A DNA stretch of 64,000 nt from contig OX393577.1 in assembly GCA_947652605.1 (NCBI GenBank), positions 6,944,868-7,008,867 of the forward strand, given 5' to 3'. The notes under the pieces were generated by a model. That model made no database searches. It had not been told where the DNA came from and worked only from the letters and a program-made list of their open reading frames with translations. The position numbers and the translations under genes were made by a program. Source of the stretch: Elmis aenea. Its lineage: Eukaryota > Arthropoda > Insecta > Coleoptera > Elmidae. Numbering within the stretch: the stretch's first letter is position 1; the number at the start of each line of letters is the position of its first letter. Of this stretch, positions 1-12,400 are shown piece after piece.

Positions 1-490
1 AAAATAGAGAAGTCCCTTAACGAACGAAAGTGGAAGTGGTCAAAAAGGTAGCAACTCCGGCACTTTTATACGGAAGTGAAACGTGGACACTCACAAATAA
101 AAATAGTAGCCGAGTGAGTGAACGCAGTAGAAATGAGATGTCTAAGAAAAATCGAAGGAAAAACCAAGAAAGATAGAATCAGAAATGAAACATATAGAGG
201 AGAATTAAAGATAAATGCAGTAGAAACAAAAATACAAGAAAGACAGCTGGGATGGTTGGGTCACATTTATAGGATGAAAGAAGAAAGTTTAACCAGAAAA
301 GCCTATGAAGCAAGATCACAGGGAAAAAACAAAAGAGGTAGACCGAGAAAAACCTGGCAAGGCGAAGTTAAAAAAACAGCAAAGGATAGAAACATCAATT
401 GGAAGGCATTAAAAATCTAGCACAAGCCAGAAAAACATGGACAAAAATCAGCACAACACAACTTAACAGTTGAAGGACCCATGACTAAAT
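1..490 (+). pseudogene. 3' end of an RTE-like non-LTR retrotransposon (reverse transcriptase C-terminal tail)
   Basis: The stretch encodes the region after the reverse transcriptase core of RTE-type elements. LLYGSETWT is read in one frame at about 63-92. The family's LGWLGHIYRM block and the basic RGRPRKTW motif follow in another frame (118-417, stop at 418). The switch lies between about 92 and 118, so at least one indel has broken the frame. The element enters from outside the window, so the endonuclease and catalytic domains cannot be judged. After the stop come about 60 bases of likely 3' UTR ending in an AAATAAAATAAAATA-type tail near 485-500. It is a dead or truncated copy. The family name rests on remembered motif similarity. 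Confidence 0.75.
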
Positions 491-499
491 AAAATAAAA

Positions 500-990
500 T
501 ATTTGTTATTACATCTTAAATTTGTTATGGATTTGTTTTGGTTCGTGTGAAGAATTGAGAGTTGATATTATATTACTGACTATTTTAATTTTCCTAAATT
601 GCTATACATTTTGTCATTCTGCCAATATCTCTAGAAATTTAATTTAAAGTGAGAGGTAAATAATAAAAACTTAAATACACACTTATGTTTTTTATTTGTT
701 TGCATTAATAATTTGCGAGGTTTTTGGCCGTAATGTCTAATAACAGCGAAGTGACCAGACCTGCTGGATTGTGCCGTACTGTCTCGGTTTTAAGTTGGAA
801 ACTGTCCCAGAAAGTGTTCCGGAATAGTTATGCAATCTTTTTACCATTTTCGCAGTGCCACAATGTTGCCGTTCATACTAGACGGCGCTATAGCTGTTAG
901 CTGGCGATTTTTTGTATTGAAAAAAAGAGTGTCTATAAATTTCTTTAAATAAATTTAAAAAACGTTCTTTTTGTTTTTTATCAAAGTAGA
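500..990. other. No recognisable feature
   Basis: AT-rich sequence with stops in all frames. The segment 720-900 is somewhat richer in GC than its surroundings, but I recognise nothing in it. Confidence 0.4.
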
Positions 991-995
991 ATATA

Positions 996-1418
996 CAGTG
1001 TGACAATAACCTACATGTATTGTATGATTAATTTTGTTATTATAAGAGTTGCATAGTCGGTCAAATTGGCTAAGTGGTGTAGAATTTCAAGACAAATTTA
1101 CTGCCATTTTTACATTTCACCTGCACCTTTGACTTTTTTAAATATTTTGAGAAAACTAAAAACAGAAGATTTTTTCAATGAAATGAAAATAAAAATTGAG
1201 TTTCAACAGTAAGTTTTGAGTTTCCGGAGCCAAAAAAGTTGGTACTCTTCTTCATTCACGATCTTTTCTCGGAAAATCTTAGTCCCATCAACCGACTTTA
1301 GTACCACCAAGTGAGGTTCCCTTGTCAGAAAGAAGAACAATATGTCAGATTTAAACTTCTTTGTGGCTCTTACCGTTTACGAGATCCCAATAGTGACCCT
1401 TCTAAGTGGACCACCCTG
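996..1418. mobile_element. TA-flanked MITE (CAGTGTG...CACCCTG ends)
   Basis: The left end reads ATATA-CAGTGTGAC and the right end GGACCACCCTG-TATA. The ends are inverted for about 8 bases, and TA lies outside each end (994-995 and 1419-1420), as expected for Tc1/mariner-type insertion. There is no coding capacity. The inverted match is short, so the pairing of the two ends is an inference. Confidence 0.45.
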
Positions 1419-1424
1419 TATATT

Positions 1425-3040
1425 AACATTCAATTATCATTATATTTTAAAACAATAATGGTCAACGTCAGTGTATTTTAAATTGTCCAATATTTTATCC
1501 ATTACTCTCTACATGTTTAGTGGTAGCAACAAGCAACAACTAAGAAAACAACACTGTTGTGGAGTACTAATCAATATAATGTACAAGCAAACAAACGAAC
1601 ACGCAATGATCTTTCGTGAAATCGGTAATCCCCAATTTACATTAATATAAACAGTTAAGTTCTAGGACTGCGCATATTAAAGGCAAAAAAACTATTGTAG
1701 TTGAGTCAAATATTTTGTTGTTGTGATCTCTCAACATAACCCTTGATTGATACATTTTTTACAGTGATTAGAAATGAAAAAAAAAACAGTGTTAATATTA
1801 ATACACCTCTCCCGTTTCTATGAATCGTGATCACCGAACCTTCGTCCTTTTAAGTTCAATTACAGCTTTAGAAATAAGAAAAGTTTGTAAGCAAAAATAT
1901 GAACCACGGTCTTCTTTGCCAAGTGAGATACTACAACAAAGCTGTGCGCTAGTGCATTGTCAATCCGCAGAAACCGCGATGCGTTTACGTGAAGTGTAAG
2001 CCAAACAAGAAAAATTCTTTAAACCCAGCAATCCATAACCTCTGCATAAATTTTGCCAGGCACTATTTATCCCTCAGCTACAAATCCGTGATGAATCAAT
2101 CTTTAGCGTCATAAAACGATGACTGCTGGTTTCATCTTCCTCTTTGAATCGCTTGTGTGCACGTTTTAAATAAGCTAGTCTTTCCTTAATGATAGTTTGA
2201 ACATTTGAAACGCTTCTGTTGCGGTGTTTTTACTTTAATACATAACTGAATCTCTCTTTACTTCATTACGACCCGGCAAAAGTTTTGAAACCTTAAAAAC
2301 AACTCTACGTCTCTAATCCCTCAAAAGATGTTACTCAAATTAGTCCACGTTATAGGTTAAAAGTCATAGTAGGTCTCCCACTATTTACTGATGTTACGCC
2401 TACAATTAACAAAATAAAAAATCGGTCCAGAACTTAATTGTTACAGTGTGTAAAATGTTTCACGTAAAGACTTTCAAAAAATTTGCTCTTTTCTGATTTA
2501 TATTAAGCAAAAGCAGAGAGGAGAGCAGAAAACGGATTATTTATAACATCGTGGCGAAATGCTGCTTATCAACATATTGTTCGGACATCAAAATGAGTGG
2601 GAATTTGAAATAATCAGATCGGGTTGTAACATTGACGTCCCAGTTGAGCTGTTCTAATTTATGCTCTGCTCTTCGTATCCTCTATGGTCGTGCGTTGTTA
2701 TGTTGACCCCTTTTCATTCACAAGTTATGCGCTTTTTGTTTTAAAAGTTTCCATTAAGCGGTTAAGCTGACAGGCAACATCGTTTAACATCTATTTTATA
2801 ATTTCTATATAGTTTGTTACAAATTATCGCTTTGATGTTCAACAAAATAGCGTTATTAGCGGTGTTCGTTGGAAAAATTACTGTATATTGAGTGTCTTTT
2901 TGGGCGCGTTACATGTAAAACATGAAACATTTTGATTTGATTGTCATCATTCGTTGCAGAAAGTTTGTAGATAACTTAAACATCCACAATTATGGGATCA
3001 GCTTCAGTAACAATTCTAATTTGTTGCGAATGTTCTCCTC
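1425..3040. other. No recognisable gene; AT-rich spacer
   Basis: Short interrupted frames only, with no splice-flanked coding segment on either strand that I could recognise. Confidence 0.4.
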
Positions 3041-3390
3041 CAGTAATTCTCAAGCTGAGCAGCGCCCCCCGCTAGGGGGAAATCGAAAGCAAAACTATTT
3101 ATTAAAAGAACAAAACACAATAACAAAAAACATATACTGAAAATGACTGCAATCAACCCCCTACAATAGGTTCTTAGTGAGCCCGATAATAAGTGTTCCG
3201 GATTTCAATGTATTTTTTAAGTTAACATTAACCAAAAAACGTACTAACAATAACACACAAATTTAAAATAATACACTCAGTCTAAAGATGGTTGAAAAAT
3301 AAGAACAAATAGAGTGTTTTGGCCGGACAAGAAAATTGGAAGAGGGGCGCAATAAAACGTGGTATGGAAAAAAAAGGCGCAATAAAAGTT
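3041..3390. mobile_element. Degenerate hAT-type MITE (same family as 44923-45300)
   Basis: It begins CAGTAATTCTCAAGCTGAG followed by a C-rich then G-rich GCGCCCCCCGCTAGGGGG block. It then follows the copy at 44923 almost throughout, including the GATTTCAATGTAT block, the ACACTCAGTC block and the repeated GGGGCGCAATAAAA segments. The right terminus is missing: similarity stops near 3387, where a TACAGGGTGTAG motif begins. No target duplication can be read. Confidence 0.65.
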
Positions 3391-3715
3391 TGTACAGGGT
3401 GTAGTTATTTTGTACTTTTGGTAATCCAGTGGTGGAAGTAAAAGGTTTTTAATGAGTTTTAAAGTCGATTTGTTTTCTTGTTTCCATTTCTTAGCAATCG
3501 TTGGGTGTCCGCTAAATCATAAATTGTGATATGTTGGGTTTTGACCCTTATGGACGACATATTTTAGACTGGCGAGCCGCCATATTAGATATACCAAATT
3601 GTGAAAATTAATTGACTTATTTTCAGATAAAATTTGTGCATTTATTGAAAATAACTTCGCGCCTGTCGGGTGTAAAAGCACAACTCGATTTGTTGAATAA
3701 AAATGTACATACGAT

Positions 3716-5154
3716 CAGAGATGGGCAAAAATTACTTAAAGTCAAATACTTATGACAAGTACTTGGATCATAAGTACCTGTATAGCTATTTTTAAAAGTA
3801 TGTATTTATCAAGTACTCTTCAAGTACTTTTTGCAGATATTATTTAGAGACTACAGCATTACTGATGTTACTAGTATACAACCCTTTTTGATCTCAGCAA
3901 CCAGTTAAAAATATGAATGTGACTGTTTATACATACAGTATGTATGAATAATTGGCTATTTATACATACAATAAACTTATTTCTAAGGTCCAACTTCTTA
4001 TTTATATATATTTTTTTTACGTTAGGTTGGTTTGGTAGGAGTTTTTTTTATTAAGAAAAACTATTTCTTAGTTTAATTGGTTTATCTCAGTTATTTAAAA
4101 AAAAAAAATGTATAAATAGTCAATTATTTATACAATCTGTATGTATAATTAGCCTCATCCTAAAAATATTACAAAATATGTAAATGTTTATTACCTTGTA
4201 GTAGTAAATTATTACAGTTTTATTACAGTTTATTAAAAAAGCAGCTAAAAATTTTGCACAGGTAAAATTAAAAATCGATTTTGAACCGTTTTCTTATGAC
4301 ATTTTTCTCTAAAATGTACCTTTCTGTCAGTTTACGACGCGAAAATGTATATTTTGATGTTTGAACGCCCTTAGCGTGGTAGACTAAAACAGATTTGTTT
4401 AAAATTAATTTCCTACTAACGCAAAAACTTTTCTTTCTTTTACATTTTTGTAAAAACTACACCTCAATTGCCATTTGGGGCGTTATTTTTGTGACAAAGT
4501 GTATACTGAACGTATAATATATTAGGACTAGTTTATTAAATGTGCTTATGTAGGTTTCACTATTATATACTGTTAATTAATTTTGAAAACGTTTTGTTTT
4601 TCCATTAATATAATGATAAGAGCGACACTACTATGAACATTTCTGCTAAACTTCTATATACATGAGACATACAAGACATACATACCTACATGGTTCAAAT
4701 CAGTAATTAACTATACAAATTTTAGTAATTTAGGGTCAGAAATGAAAGAATTGTTCACAATATAATGCAAGGATAAGATTTACCTTATACAGTGTAATTT
4801 TTACTGTAGCTATTCTGTGCACCCCAATGTGGGTTGTGTTTAAAACTTTAGACAAGTTTTAACACGTTGAAAACCACAGTTCCTATCTCATAAAACTTAA
4901 TATCTTAAAAAGTACTTGTCTTCACTAAAAGTACTTAAGTACTTTACACTGTACTGCAGTATTTTACAAAGTACTTAAGTAAATTTTGTGGTTCTGAAGT
5001 ACTAATACAAGTAATAAGTATTTTCACCGAAGTACTTGAGATTCAAGTCCTAAGTAACTAATTTTAAAATGAACTGCAGGACAAGTCTTAAGTACCGGAA
5101 AAGTACTTGAAAAAGTACTGAAGTAAAAAAACACTTCAGTAATGCCCAGCTCTG
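3716..5154. mobile_element. Non-autonomous hAT-like element, about 1.44 kb
   Basis: Termini are CAGAGATGGGCAAAAATTAC on the left and the inverse of CAGAGCTGGGCATTACTGAAG on the right, typical of hAT elements. Subterminal regions at both ends are packed with AAGTACTT/AGTACTT repeats, probably transposase-binding sites. The flanks are CATACGAT and CATCCAGA, at best a decayed 8-bp duplication. The middle is AT-rich with no transposase frame. Confidence 0.7.
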
Positions 5155-5159
5155 CATCC

Positions 5160-6860
5160 AGATACAATCTAAGTACATGTATAATATACACTAAGAAAAT
5201 TAAAACTCACTTCTTTCAAGTGAGATATTTTACTGCCTCGTGGGAGTCCCCCAAGCACAGACGGTAAATCACAGTTTGTGTTTAATGAATAAAATTAAAA
5301 TAGTGATAAAACTGGTCCATGGAAATTATTGATTTCGTTTTTAATCTTAAACGAAAAATAATATAAATTTTCGTTTCCATTTTGGTTCTTACAAAAATAT
5401 CGGTTATCATTTTCGTTCCGTGCTCAGTCCCTCGTGCCAAGAGGTTGCTTTCATGGCATATTAATACTTAACATACTATTAAAAAAGGTTTTAACAAACA
5501 CACAAACATTTATGTGAGTATAAACTACAAGTGCCACACAAAAAACGAGTCGAAAGTGGCTTTTTTAATTACATGAAAATTTCAAACTCATACAGTTTTT
5601 CCTGCCATTACATTTTTTTTCCTTCATTATATCAAACGAAGTATTTATAGTGGTTATGGTATCTGGCACACTCTGTTTATAGCTAAATCGACTGGTGTGT
5701 TGAGCATAGGCGCCTCTACGATGCCCAATTTTGTGGGTTTAGATTGAAAATTTTTCTTTGTGCTAGTATTGATTTTAATAAACACAAAACTGCCAAACAT
5801 ACATCAGTAAATCGCAGAAATACAAATGCACCATTACATTTTAAATAGACACATGAATATGGTGATAAATATACGAAGTTTTTTACATTTAAGGAAATTA
5901 ATCGGAATTTTGAATCGTTAATCGTTCAGTGGTGCAATAAAACTCCTGTTGAAAAATTCGATCTTTATTATTATTTTATATCTAAGTAAATATGTGCACG
6001 GATGTATTATAATATAACATCTAGGCACAACAATATGTAATCAATATTTATTGCGCTTTCCCTTTTGCGTCTTGTAACGAAATTATCCAGTTCCAACCGT
6101 AGAAGGCCAGGATACGATTTTGTTAGTTACTGCACGAGTACACGTTGCATCTATAAAATGAAACGAAGCGTTTTTACACGACGTATTTCATTATTTCGCC
6201 GGCAGCATCGACGATACGGAAAGAATACACGAACGCAGAGCCACGAACTGCTAAAGCAAAAACCCCCACAAATTACATTGCAAGTTGTGATACCCACAAC
6301 CCACAACTCCATAAAGTCAACTAGTTCTGTAATTTTGCAAATCACGAAAGCTATTGTTGGAAAAACGAACCTACGACCTGGATAAATCTTTAAATGTTAT
6401 GGTGTACTGTCTAATAGATGCTAGACGTTTATTACGGGAAACGTGACGTGAAATTAAGTGAAGTGATAAAATTATAACCGAGCTGTTTTAATTATAGGTG
6501 TCATAAATACTCTTCAGTAAATTCCCTTCAATCAGATAAAATCGATCATGGTATGGAGTAACAAATGTCTGCAATATTGCTGCCAAAAAATTTATGAATC
6601 CTCATAAAAAAAACATATTAAACCGAACTACCAATACTTTTTAAATTATATCACAGAATCGTGACAGAAGTTGTAGCTGCCTAGTATTAAAAAATATATT
6701 GGCAGTCTTTTTAAGGACGCATATCTGATCTCCGTACTTTTGTAACACGAACTTTTGCGAATTAATTAACGGTTCACTTTACAAATTCTAGTAACAGTGT
6801 TTCTTTGGTCCTTCGAATGTTAACAAAGGATACATCTAAATGCTGCACAAATGATACTTA
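5160..6860. other. No recognisable gene
   Basis: A 106-codon open frame at 6065-6385 on the plus strand has no recognisable domain and is overlapped by a similar-length frame on the other strand, so I do not call it a gene. The rest is AT-rich spacer. Confidence 0.4.
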
Positions 6861-7080
6861 CGTAGATGTGGCCCAAGGAAGTACTAGGGCCACCAGCACG
6901 GCTGGCCACTCCACCCGGCTGGGCCCCATATCCCGGGGCAGCTACACGTGTCCCCAGTTTCCCGGCATATCTGCAAAATGCGCCCGCAACCGAGTGCGTC
7001 CTGGAACACACCGTTTGCGATACTGGGAGTTGTCGCTGGGTCCAGCTAGCTAGTCCTGCGCGGATGAGGCCAAAACGGTG
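6860..7080. other. GC-rich island, unknown role
   Basis: About 220 bases that are much richer in GC than the surrounding sequence, including GGCTGGGCCCCATATCCCGG. Open frames of 60-80 codons run in three frames and both strands, as expected from composition alone, and none has a recognisable motif. It could be a CpG-rich regulatory patch, an unrecognised exon of the serpin's downstream side, or an inserted fragment. Confidence 0.4.
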
Positions 7081-7089
7081 CGCAATTAT

Positions 7090-7760
7090 CGCTTGTTAAG
7101 CTTTCACTGCTTTACAGAATATTTGTTAGACATAAATAACATTAAAATTCACAAGTCATAAGTAAAAAAAAATCCGTCGACATAAAACTGCGACTCTTTT
7201 TAGACTACACTAGGATATTTCGTACTATTTGTATTCCAGAAATATCCCTGGTAAAGATTTATGCGGCACAGATTTTACAGCGACACACAATAAGAATATC
7301 CATTGGAAATTACACCAACCAGAGTGTAAATGGCATGTTATTTACATCACTAACCAGAATATAATGACCTAAATTGTAACAAATTCACTGAGAAATTACA
7401 GATTAAGAAGCGGATCTCCATATAGACCCGTAAAGCCCTGGATATCCTGAAATCCGAGGTCCCCAAATAATTATTTCATAGAGATAGCCTAGAGAGTTGC
7501 AATAAAAATTAATGATTAAGGATCAAGAACGATTATATTTTGTTGTGAACGAAGAATTACGCTCGAGTTTGGAGATTTGTCAAGGCGGGGAGCTTAATTT
7601 TTCATATCCGCTCCAAATTAGAAAGGTTAAGAAGAATGTTATTCTATAAACCATTTTAATCGATTCTAGCAGATAATAATCGTTTTTGGGCTACATTCTG
7701 AAATTTTTTAAAGAAGAATTTGCATGAGACCACATATAATATAATCTACAACACACCTTG
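7090..7760. other. No recognisable feature
   Basis: AT-rich spacer without splice-flanked coding segments or repeats that I can see. Confidence 0.35.
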
Positions 7761-7764
7761 TATA

Positions 7765-8591
7765 CAGGGTGCGTCAAAATAGGTGGGATCTAGTTATCAG
7801 TAAGAAATACCTAGTCGGTTAAAGTAGAACTAAATATCTTAAATCTAACCAAATATACTATCTTATTTTAGATAGCTACTCCATAACACTTTCCTTTTAA
7901 TCTAGCTTTTTTTAAATCCTAAATATCTCCGTCGCAGTTGTTCATAGTAAAAAATTGTATACACTTCAACAGACTATGAAATAGTCGCATTCGATTGTAA
8001 CCCTTTCACTGTCGGGTAATTTTTGTATGCACAGGCAGTCTGTCAGGTTTTTGTTTAAAAAAAAAAATTCTGGTGGATGCGCCGGGTTAAAAATTAAGCT
8101 AATTTTAAGACAAATTATTTATTATCTTTCTTATTAGGGGAGTAACAAAAAAGTTTTTTTCACAAAAGTTGTTAGAATTCATTAGCTATATAACCTACAA
8201 TTATTTATAAATGCACAGAGTATTTAGTTTTTGAGAATCAATATGCAACTGCGTTTCAAATGACGATATTAATTTAATCACAAATATTGAATTCATAATC
8301 AATCTCTTAATAAAAAATATTTTTTCATGAAATTTGGTACAAACCCATTTAAAACATCCTGCATCCAGTGGTGTAGTCAGATTTTAAATTAAAAAAATCG
8401 CTAAACAAATTTTGCAAATTTTGACATCGAAAAAAAAAACTCATAGTAGGCTTTGTGAATGTAAACTGAATTTTTAAATAGAGTGCCAAAGTACAGTTTT
8501 TTATGCTTTATCGTTTAAAAAAAAATTTATGAAAATCGGATCATAAATAAACTTTTTATAGGGGTGATCCGCTTTGAAATGGGTCACACTG
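7765..8591. mobile_element. TA-flanked MITE, 827 bp
   Basis: The left end is TATA-CAGGGTGCGTCAAAAT and the right end is the inverse of CAGTGTGACCCATTTC, each bordered by TA. The interior is AT-rich and non-coding. The ends match over about 10-13 bases with mismatches. It lies downstream of the last serpin exon seen and may sit in that gene's next intron. Confidence 0.55.
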
Positions 8592-8812
8592 TATATCAAG
8601 TATGGTTTCTATTTACAAAAAAAAATGCTTTTTTTGCCGCTATTTCGTATTTTTTTAAGGTGTGAAGATTTTTGTTTTTAGTAACTTTTACCTATGAAAA
8701 ACAAACGGAGAAATTTTGGATCGAATTTATATGTATCATTAAATAACTCTCTCCTTCTTTTTCTTTCCTCTCCTTACGTTTTTAATATTTTTCTCTTTTT
8801 TTTTTACTTAAG

Positions 8813-9041
8813 TCAGAGGTGGCCATAGCGCAGCTCTTTGGCCGCATGCAGCTCGTAAATCTTTTCTTTGAGGTTCACAAACTAAATTTTTTTACTACTT
8901 CACCTATAATAGCGGGTATTAAAAACTCGGATAAAAAAATTGTATCAGTAGCTTTGATATCAATTTTTATCTACTTAAATATTGAATAAAGCTCTTTGCG
9001 AATTGCAACTTGTGAATGCGGCTCATCTTGGCGACGCCTGG
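8813..9041. mobile_element. Possible hAT-type MITE
   Basis: The left end CAGAGGTGGCCATAGCGCAG and the right end, inverse of CAGGCGTCGCCAAGATGAGC, are imperfect inverted repeats of hAT type, followed by GCTC and GAGC blocks on each side. No convincing 8-bp target duplication is seen. Confidence 0.45.
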
Positions 9042-9283
9042 ATTGCGGTAACATGCGGGATTCAAATAAAAATAAACTTTGAAAAGATATGTTAATTTAT
9101 TTATATTTTGTGAGGATTTACTACTTTTCCAGTTAAAAATATTATTTTCGAATATTTGTCAACAATAAAATAAACGAATGGCTTGTTGGCAAAGAATTTT
9201 GTCGGCGCTGATAAAGAGGTGAAAACTGGACCTAAAATATGACTCATTAATTTTTAGAGTAGAAACCTATATTTCAACTTTAC

Positions 9284-9422
9284 CTGGGCTATCAGCATTC
9301 ACTGTCCCTTCTTCACTAACTTCAATATCTATTTGCTGAATAACTGAAGTTACAAACATAAAGTGATTTGCAATTCCTAAAATATCAGCTTTATTAGGTT
9401 CGAATACATCCGTAATACCGAG
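9284..9422 (-). CDS. Serpin exon 7 (hinge-region exon)
   Basis: Acceptor TTTTTTTCAG, 139 bases ending one base into a codon, donor GTAAAG. It encodes LGITDVFEPNKADILGI and IEVSEEGTVNADSP. The codon left open at the donor proves that at least one further exon exists downstream. I could not find it to the left within this window. Confidence 0.92.
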
Positions 9423-12400
9423 CTGAAAAAAACAGTAAAATTAGTTCAGTTTGTCTAAATTGTTTCATAGCAAAATTTTTATTCTGTTTATAATGAAGGA
9501 AAAATCCTTAATGTAATGAGTTTACTCACAAGGGAAAGTCACGATATGTTGTCGCTTGAACCTGATCAATGCTCTGTTTATTGCATCAAGAACATCAAAA
9601 CTAAATATTTTCCAAAATTATACGTGCCCTTGGCCATTTCCTTCAGAAAAATAGGGTAAAAACTGAAAAGTTGAATAATAAAGGTAATGTTTGCGATCGC
9701 GTTGGCTATGAAACCGTCAGAGATAAAGTCGAAATTTTTCTATTAACCAATTCGCGCATCCTTTGCAAGTAAAATAGTGCAAATTTTTTGAAAAAAATCT
9801 TAACCGGTTCCAGAGAAAAACGCGAAAAACAAGGCCCTAGTAAAAACTGTTTCCCTTATGTTAATCGCCTATGCAAGTAGCTTAGATTTAGTTATAACAG
9901 ATGTACCACAACTTTTCAAATCATAGCGCTTTTGCAGGGGTTTCGTTTGTGTTAATTGCAACAAAAACATCAAAACTAAATGTTTTCCAGAGTTATACGT
10001 GCCACTGGCCATTTCCTTCGAAAAAATAATGGGAAAACTGAAAAGTTGAATAATAAAGTTAATTTTTGCGATCGCGTTGGCCATGAAACCGTCACAGATA
10101 AAATCGAAATTTTTCTATTTACCAATTCGTACATCCTTTGAAAGTAAAATGGTGCAAAGTTTTTGAAAAAAATCTTAAACGGTTCCGCTGAAAAACGTCA
10201 AAAACGAAACCCCTGCAAAAGCGCTATGACTTGAGAAGTTGTATAACTAAATCTATGCGACTTGCACACGCACAAACTTTAACAAGGTTTAACGTAGGAC
10301 ATAGGAAAAACCGTTTTTTTTTTAAGGTTCGTTTTTCGCATTTTTCTCCGGAACCGTTTAAGATTATATCAAAATGTTTGCACCATTTTACTTGCAAAGG
10401 ATGCGCGAATTGGTAAATAGAAGAATTTCGATTTTGTCTCCGACGGTTTTATGGCCAACGCGATCGCAAAAATTTTCTTTATTATTCAACTTTTCAGTTT
10501 TTCCCCTATTTTTCCAAAGGAAATGGCCTGTGGCAAGTATAACTCTGCAAAATATTTAGTTTTGATCTTTTTGATGCAATAAACACAGCCTTGATCAGAT
10601 TCAAGCGTCAACATATCGTGACTTTCCCTGGTCAGTTTAAAATTGATGGATCATCTATTATAATTGATTTAACCAATGAAATATCGAATGTTTATATCAC
10701 TCAACATATTTACATAACATCAAGTGCCACTTTTTAAATTAATATTGATGTAATTACTACTCTTGTCTAGTTAATCCACTAGATTTTGCAAAAGCTACTG
10801 ATGAAGAAGCTTAGTCTTATTACAAAAGTGCAAAAAAAAAAAACTACAAACTAACTTGAACATTCAAGAATGTAACTGTATTACATTACCTCTAATAAAA
10901 CTTGTATAAGATTTAAATCGGACATTATTTTAAAGCGAGGTATTGAAATATGGACATCATCGTCTGGATAATCTATTGCAGCTTGATCTAATGCATCCGA
11001 AACTGTCGCAAATGATGCGTTTGCAACTGCATTAATTACTGTAGATAACGTTTCATTTTTATTTGGCAAAATGAATACCATTGACATTCTTTTTGTCTGT
11101 AATGCAGAAATTAAATAAAATTAGTACATACAAACATGCGAAAAAATCTAGAGATTATAACCGACTCGATTATATAGACTGTCTTGAATACAACTCCAAC
11201 AAAATTTATATAAAATGAGGGAAATCTACATTAAGAACATAGATCTAAAATATAAATTGCGTTTTGTTTTCAAGCTAAGTGCTTCAGTCAAAATCAAAAT
11301 CGAATGATAAATATTAATTTCTTTTCGGTAATAAAATATTTTAAAATCTTTTAATAAATAGTTTTTTTTTTAGGAAAAATAGGAGTAAGTAATATAAAGT
11401 CAAAGAATTGAATGTGCTTGAAAGCTACTAGCAAAATTATCGAGATCATTTTCTTAGACACACCCTGTATACGTAGTAAATATCAAACCACCAAGTAAAG
11501 TACGGTGATAGATCAGTTATGTTTAAGTAATGTAAAACAAGTGAAATGCGAAAAAAGCATTATGTTATGTGACATAATCTTCTTCAATAATATAGGTCGT
11601 CCAATAACACTGTTCCATCGTTCTTACAGTCCCTCAAGACTAGCAGCATACAAGTCTTTTGTATGTTGTCTCAGTTAACTTGACATATCATTTTCAGTTC
11701 TTCGTCATCGAATGACCCGGGAGGAAAATTAAAAGCTTAGGTGAAAACTTTTTAAACTTCCGCTTTACCCCGCTTTTCCCCAAGCGATTTTCACCTGTTC
11801 GGTTCGCCAAAACAACACTTTGGTAGGTATTAAAACTTTTTCTGAAGAGGTTCAAAAAAGGGTCTGCAGTTATTCAAGACTGTAAATAAAAAATTCTATA
11901 CCGACAGATTACGTAGAGAAAAAATGTGTTCCACATTTGTGTTTCACTTGTTATTATTTATTTTGCCATTTATAAGTTATTACTGACTTTTCTTTGTGCA
12001 TAGAAAATTTTCAAATCACACTTAATAACAAAGTATTTTTCTTCATAAAAATATCTGTATAATTTTGAGTCAAAATGCTTCATTGTAGCTGTTGTCAGCT
12101 AGTCACATTTGTGTTTCACTTGTTTTTATTTATTTAGCAATTTATAAGTTATTTACTGACTTTTCTTCGTGCATAGAATACTTCCAAATCACATTTAAGA
12201 AGAATATCTCTTCCTTCATAAAAATATCTGCATATTTTGAGTCAAAATGCTTCATAATAGCTGTATTCGGCTAGTCTTCGGTGGTAAAACCGCTTCGTTG
12301 ATGGTTGGAGAATATATAATGGAGTACCTATTCACATGGGGCAATATCTGGGCTTTAACAAATATAGAGCAGTTGCTGGAAGTCACACTTTGTAGCCGTC

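Noticed and set aside
6065..7099. Open frames of 63-106 codons on both strands
   Set aside because: No domain, overlapping frames on both strands, and partly explained by the GC-rich island. There is no splice or start support.
8530..8585. Minus-strand reading FKADHPYKKFIYDP, which resembles the serpin C-terminal signature and would be the missing last exon
   Set aside because: It lies at the inverted end of a TA-flanked MITE. No in-frame acceptor is available (the nearest AG leads into a stop), and the residues after it do not continue as a serpin. I treat it as coincidence.
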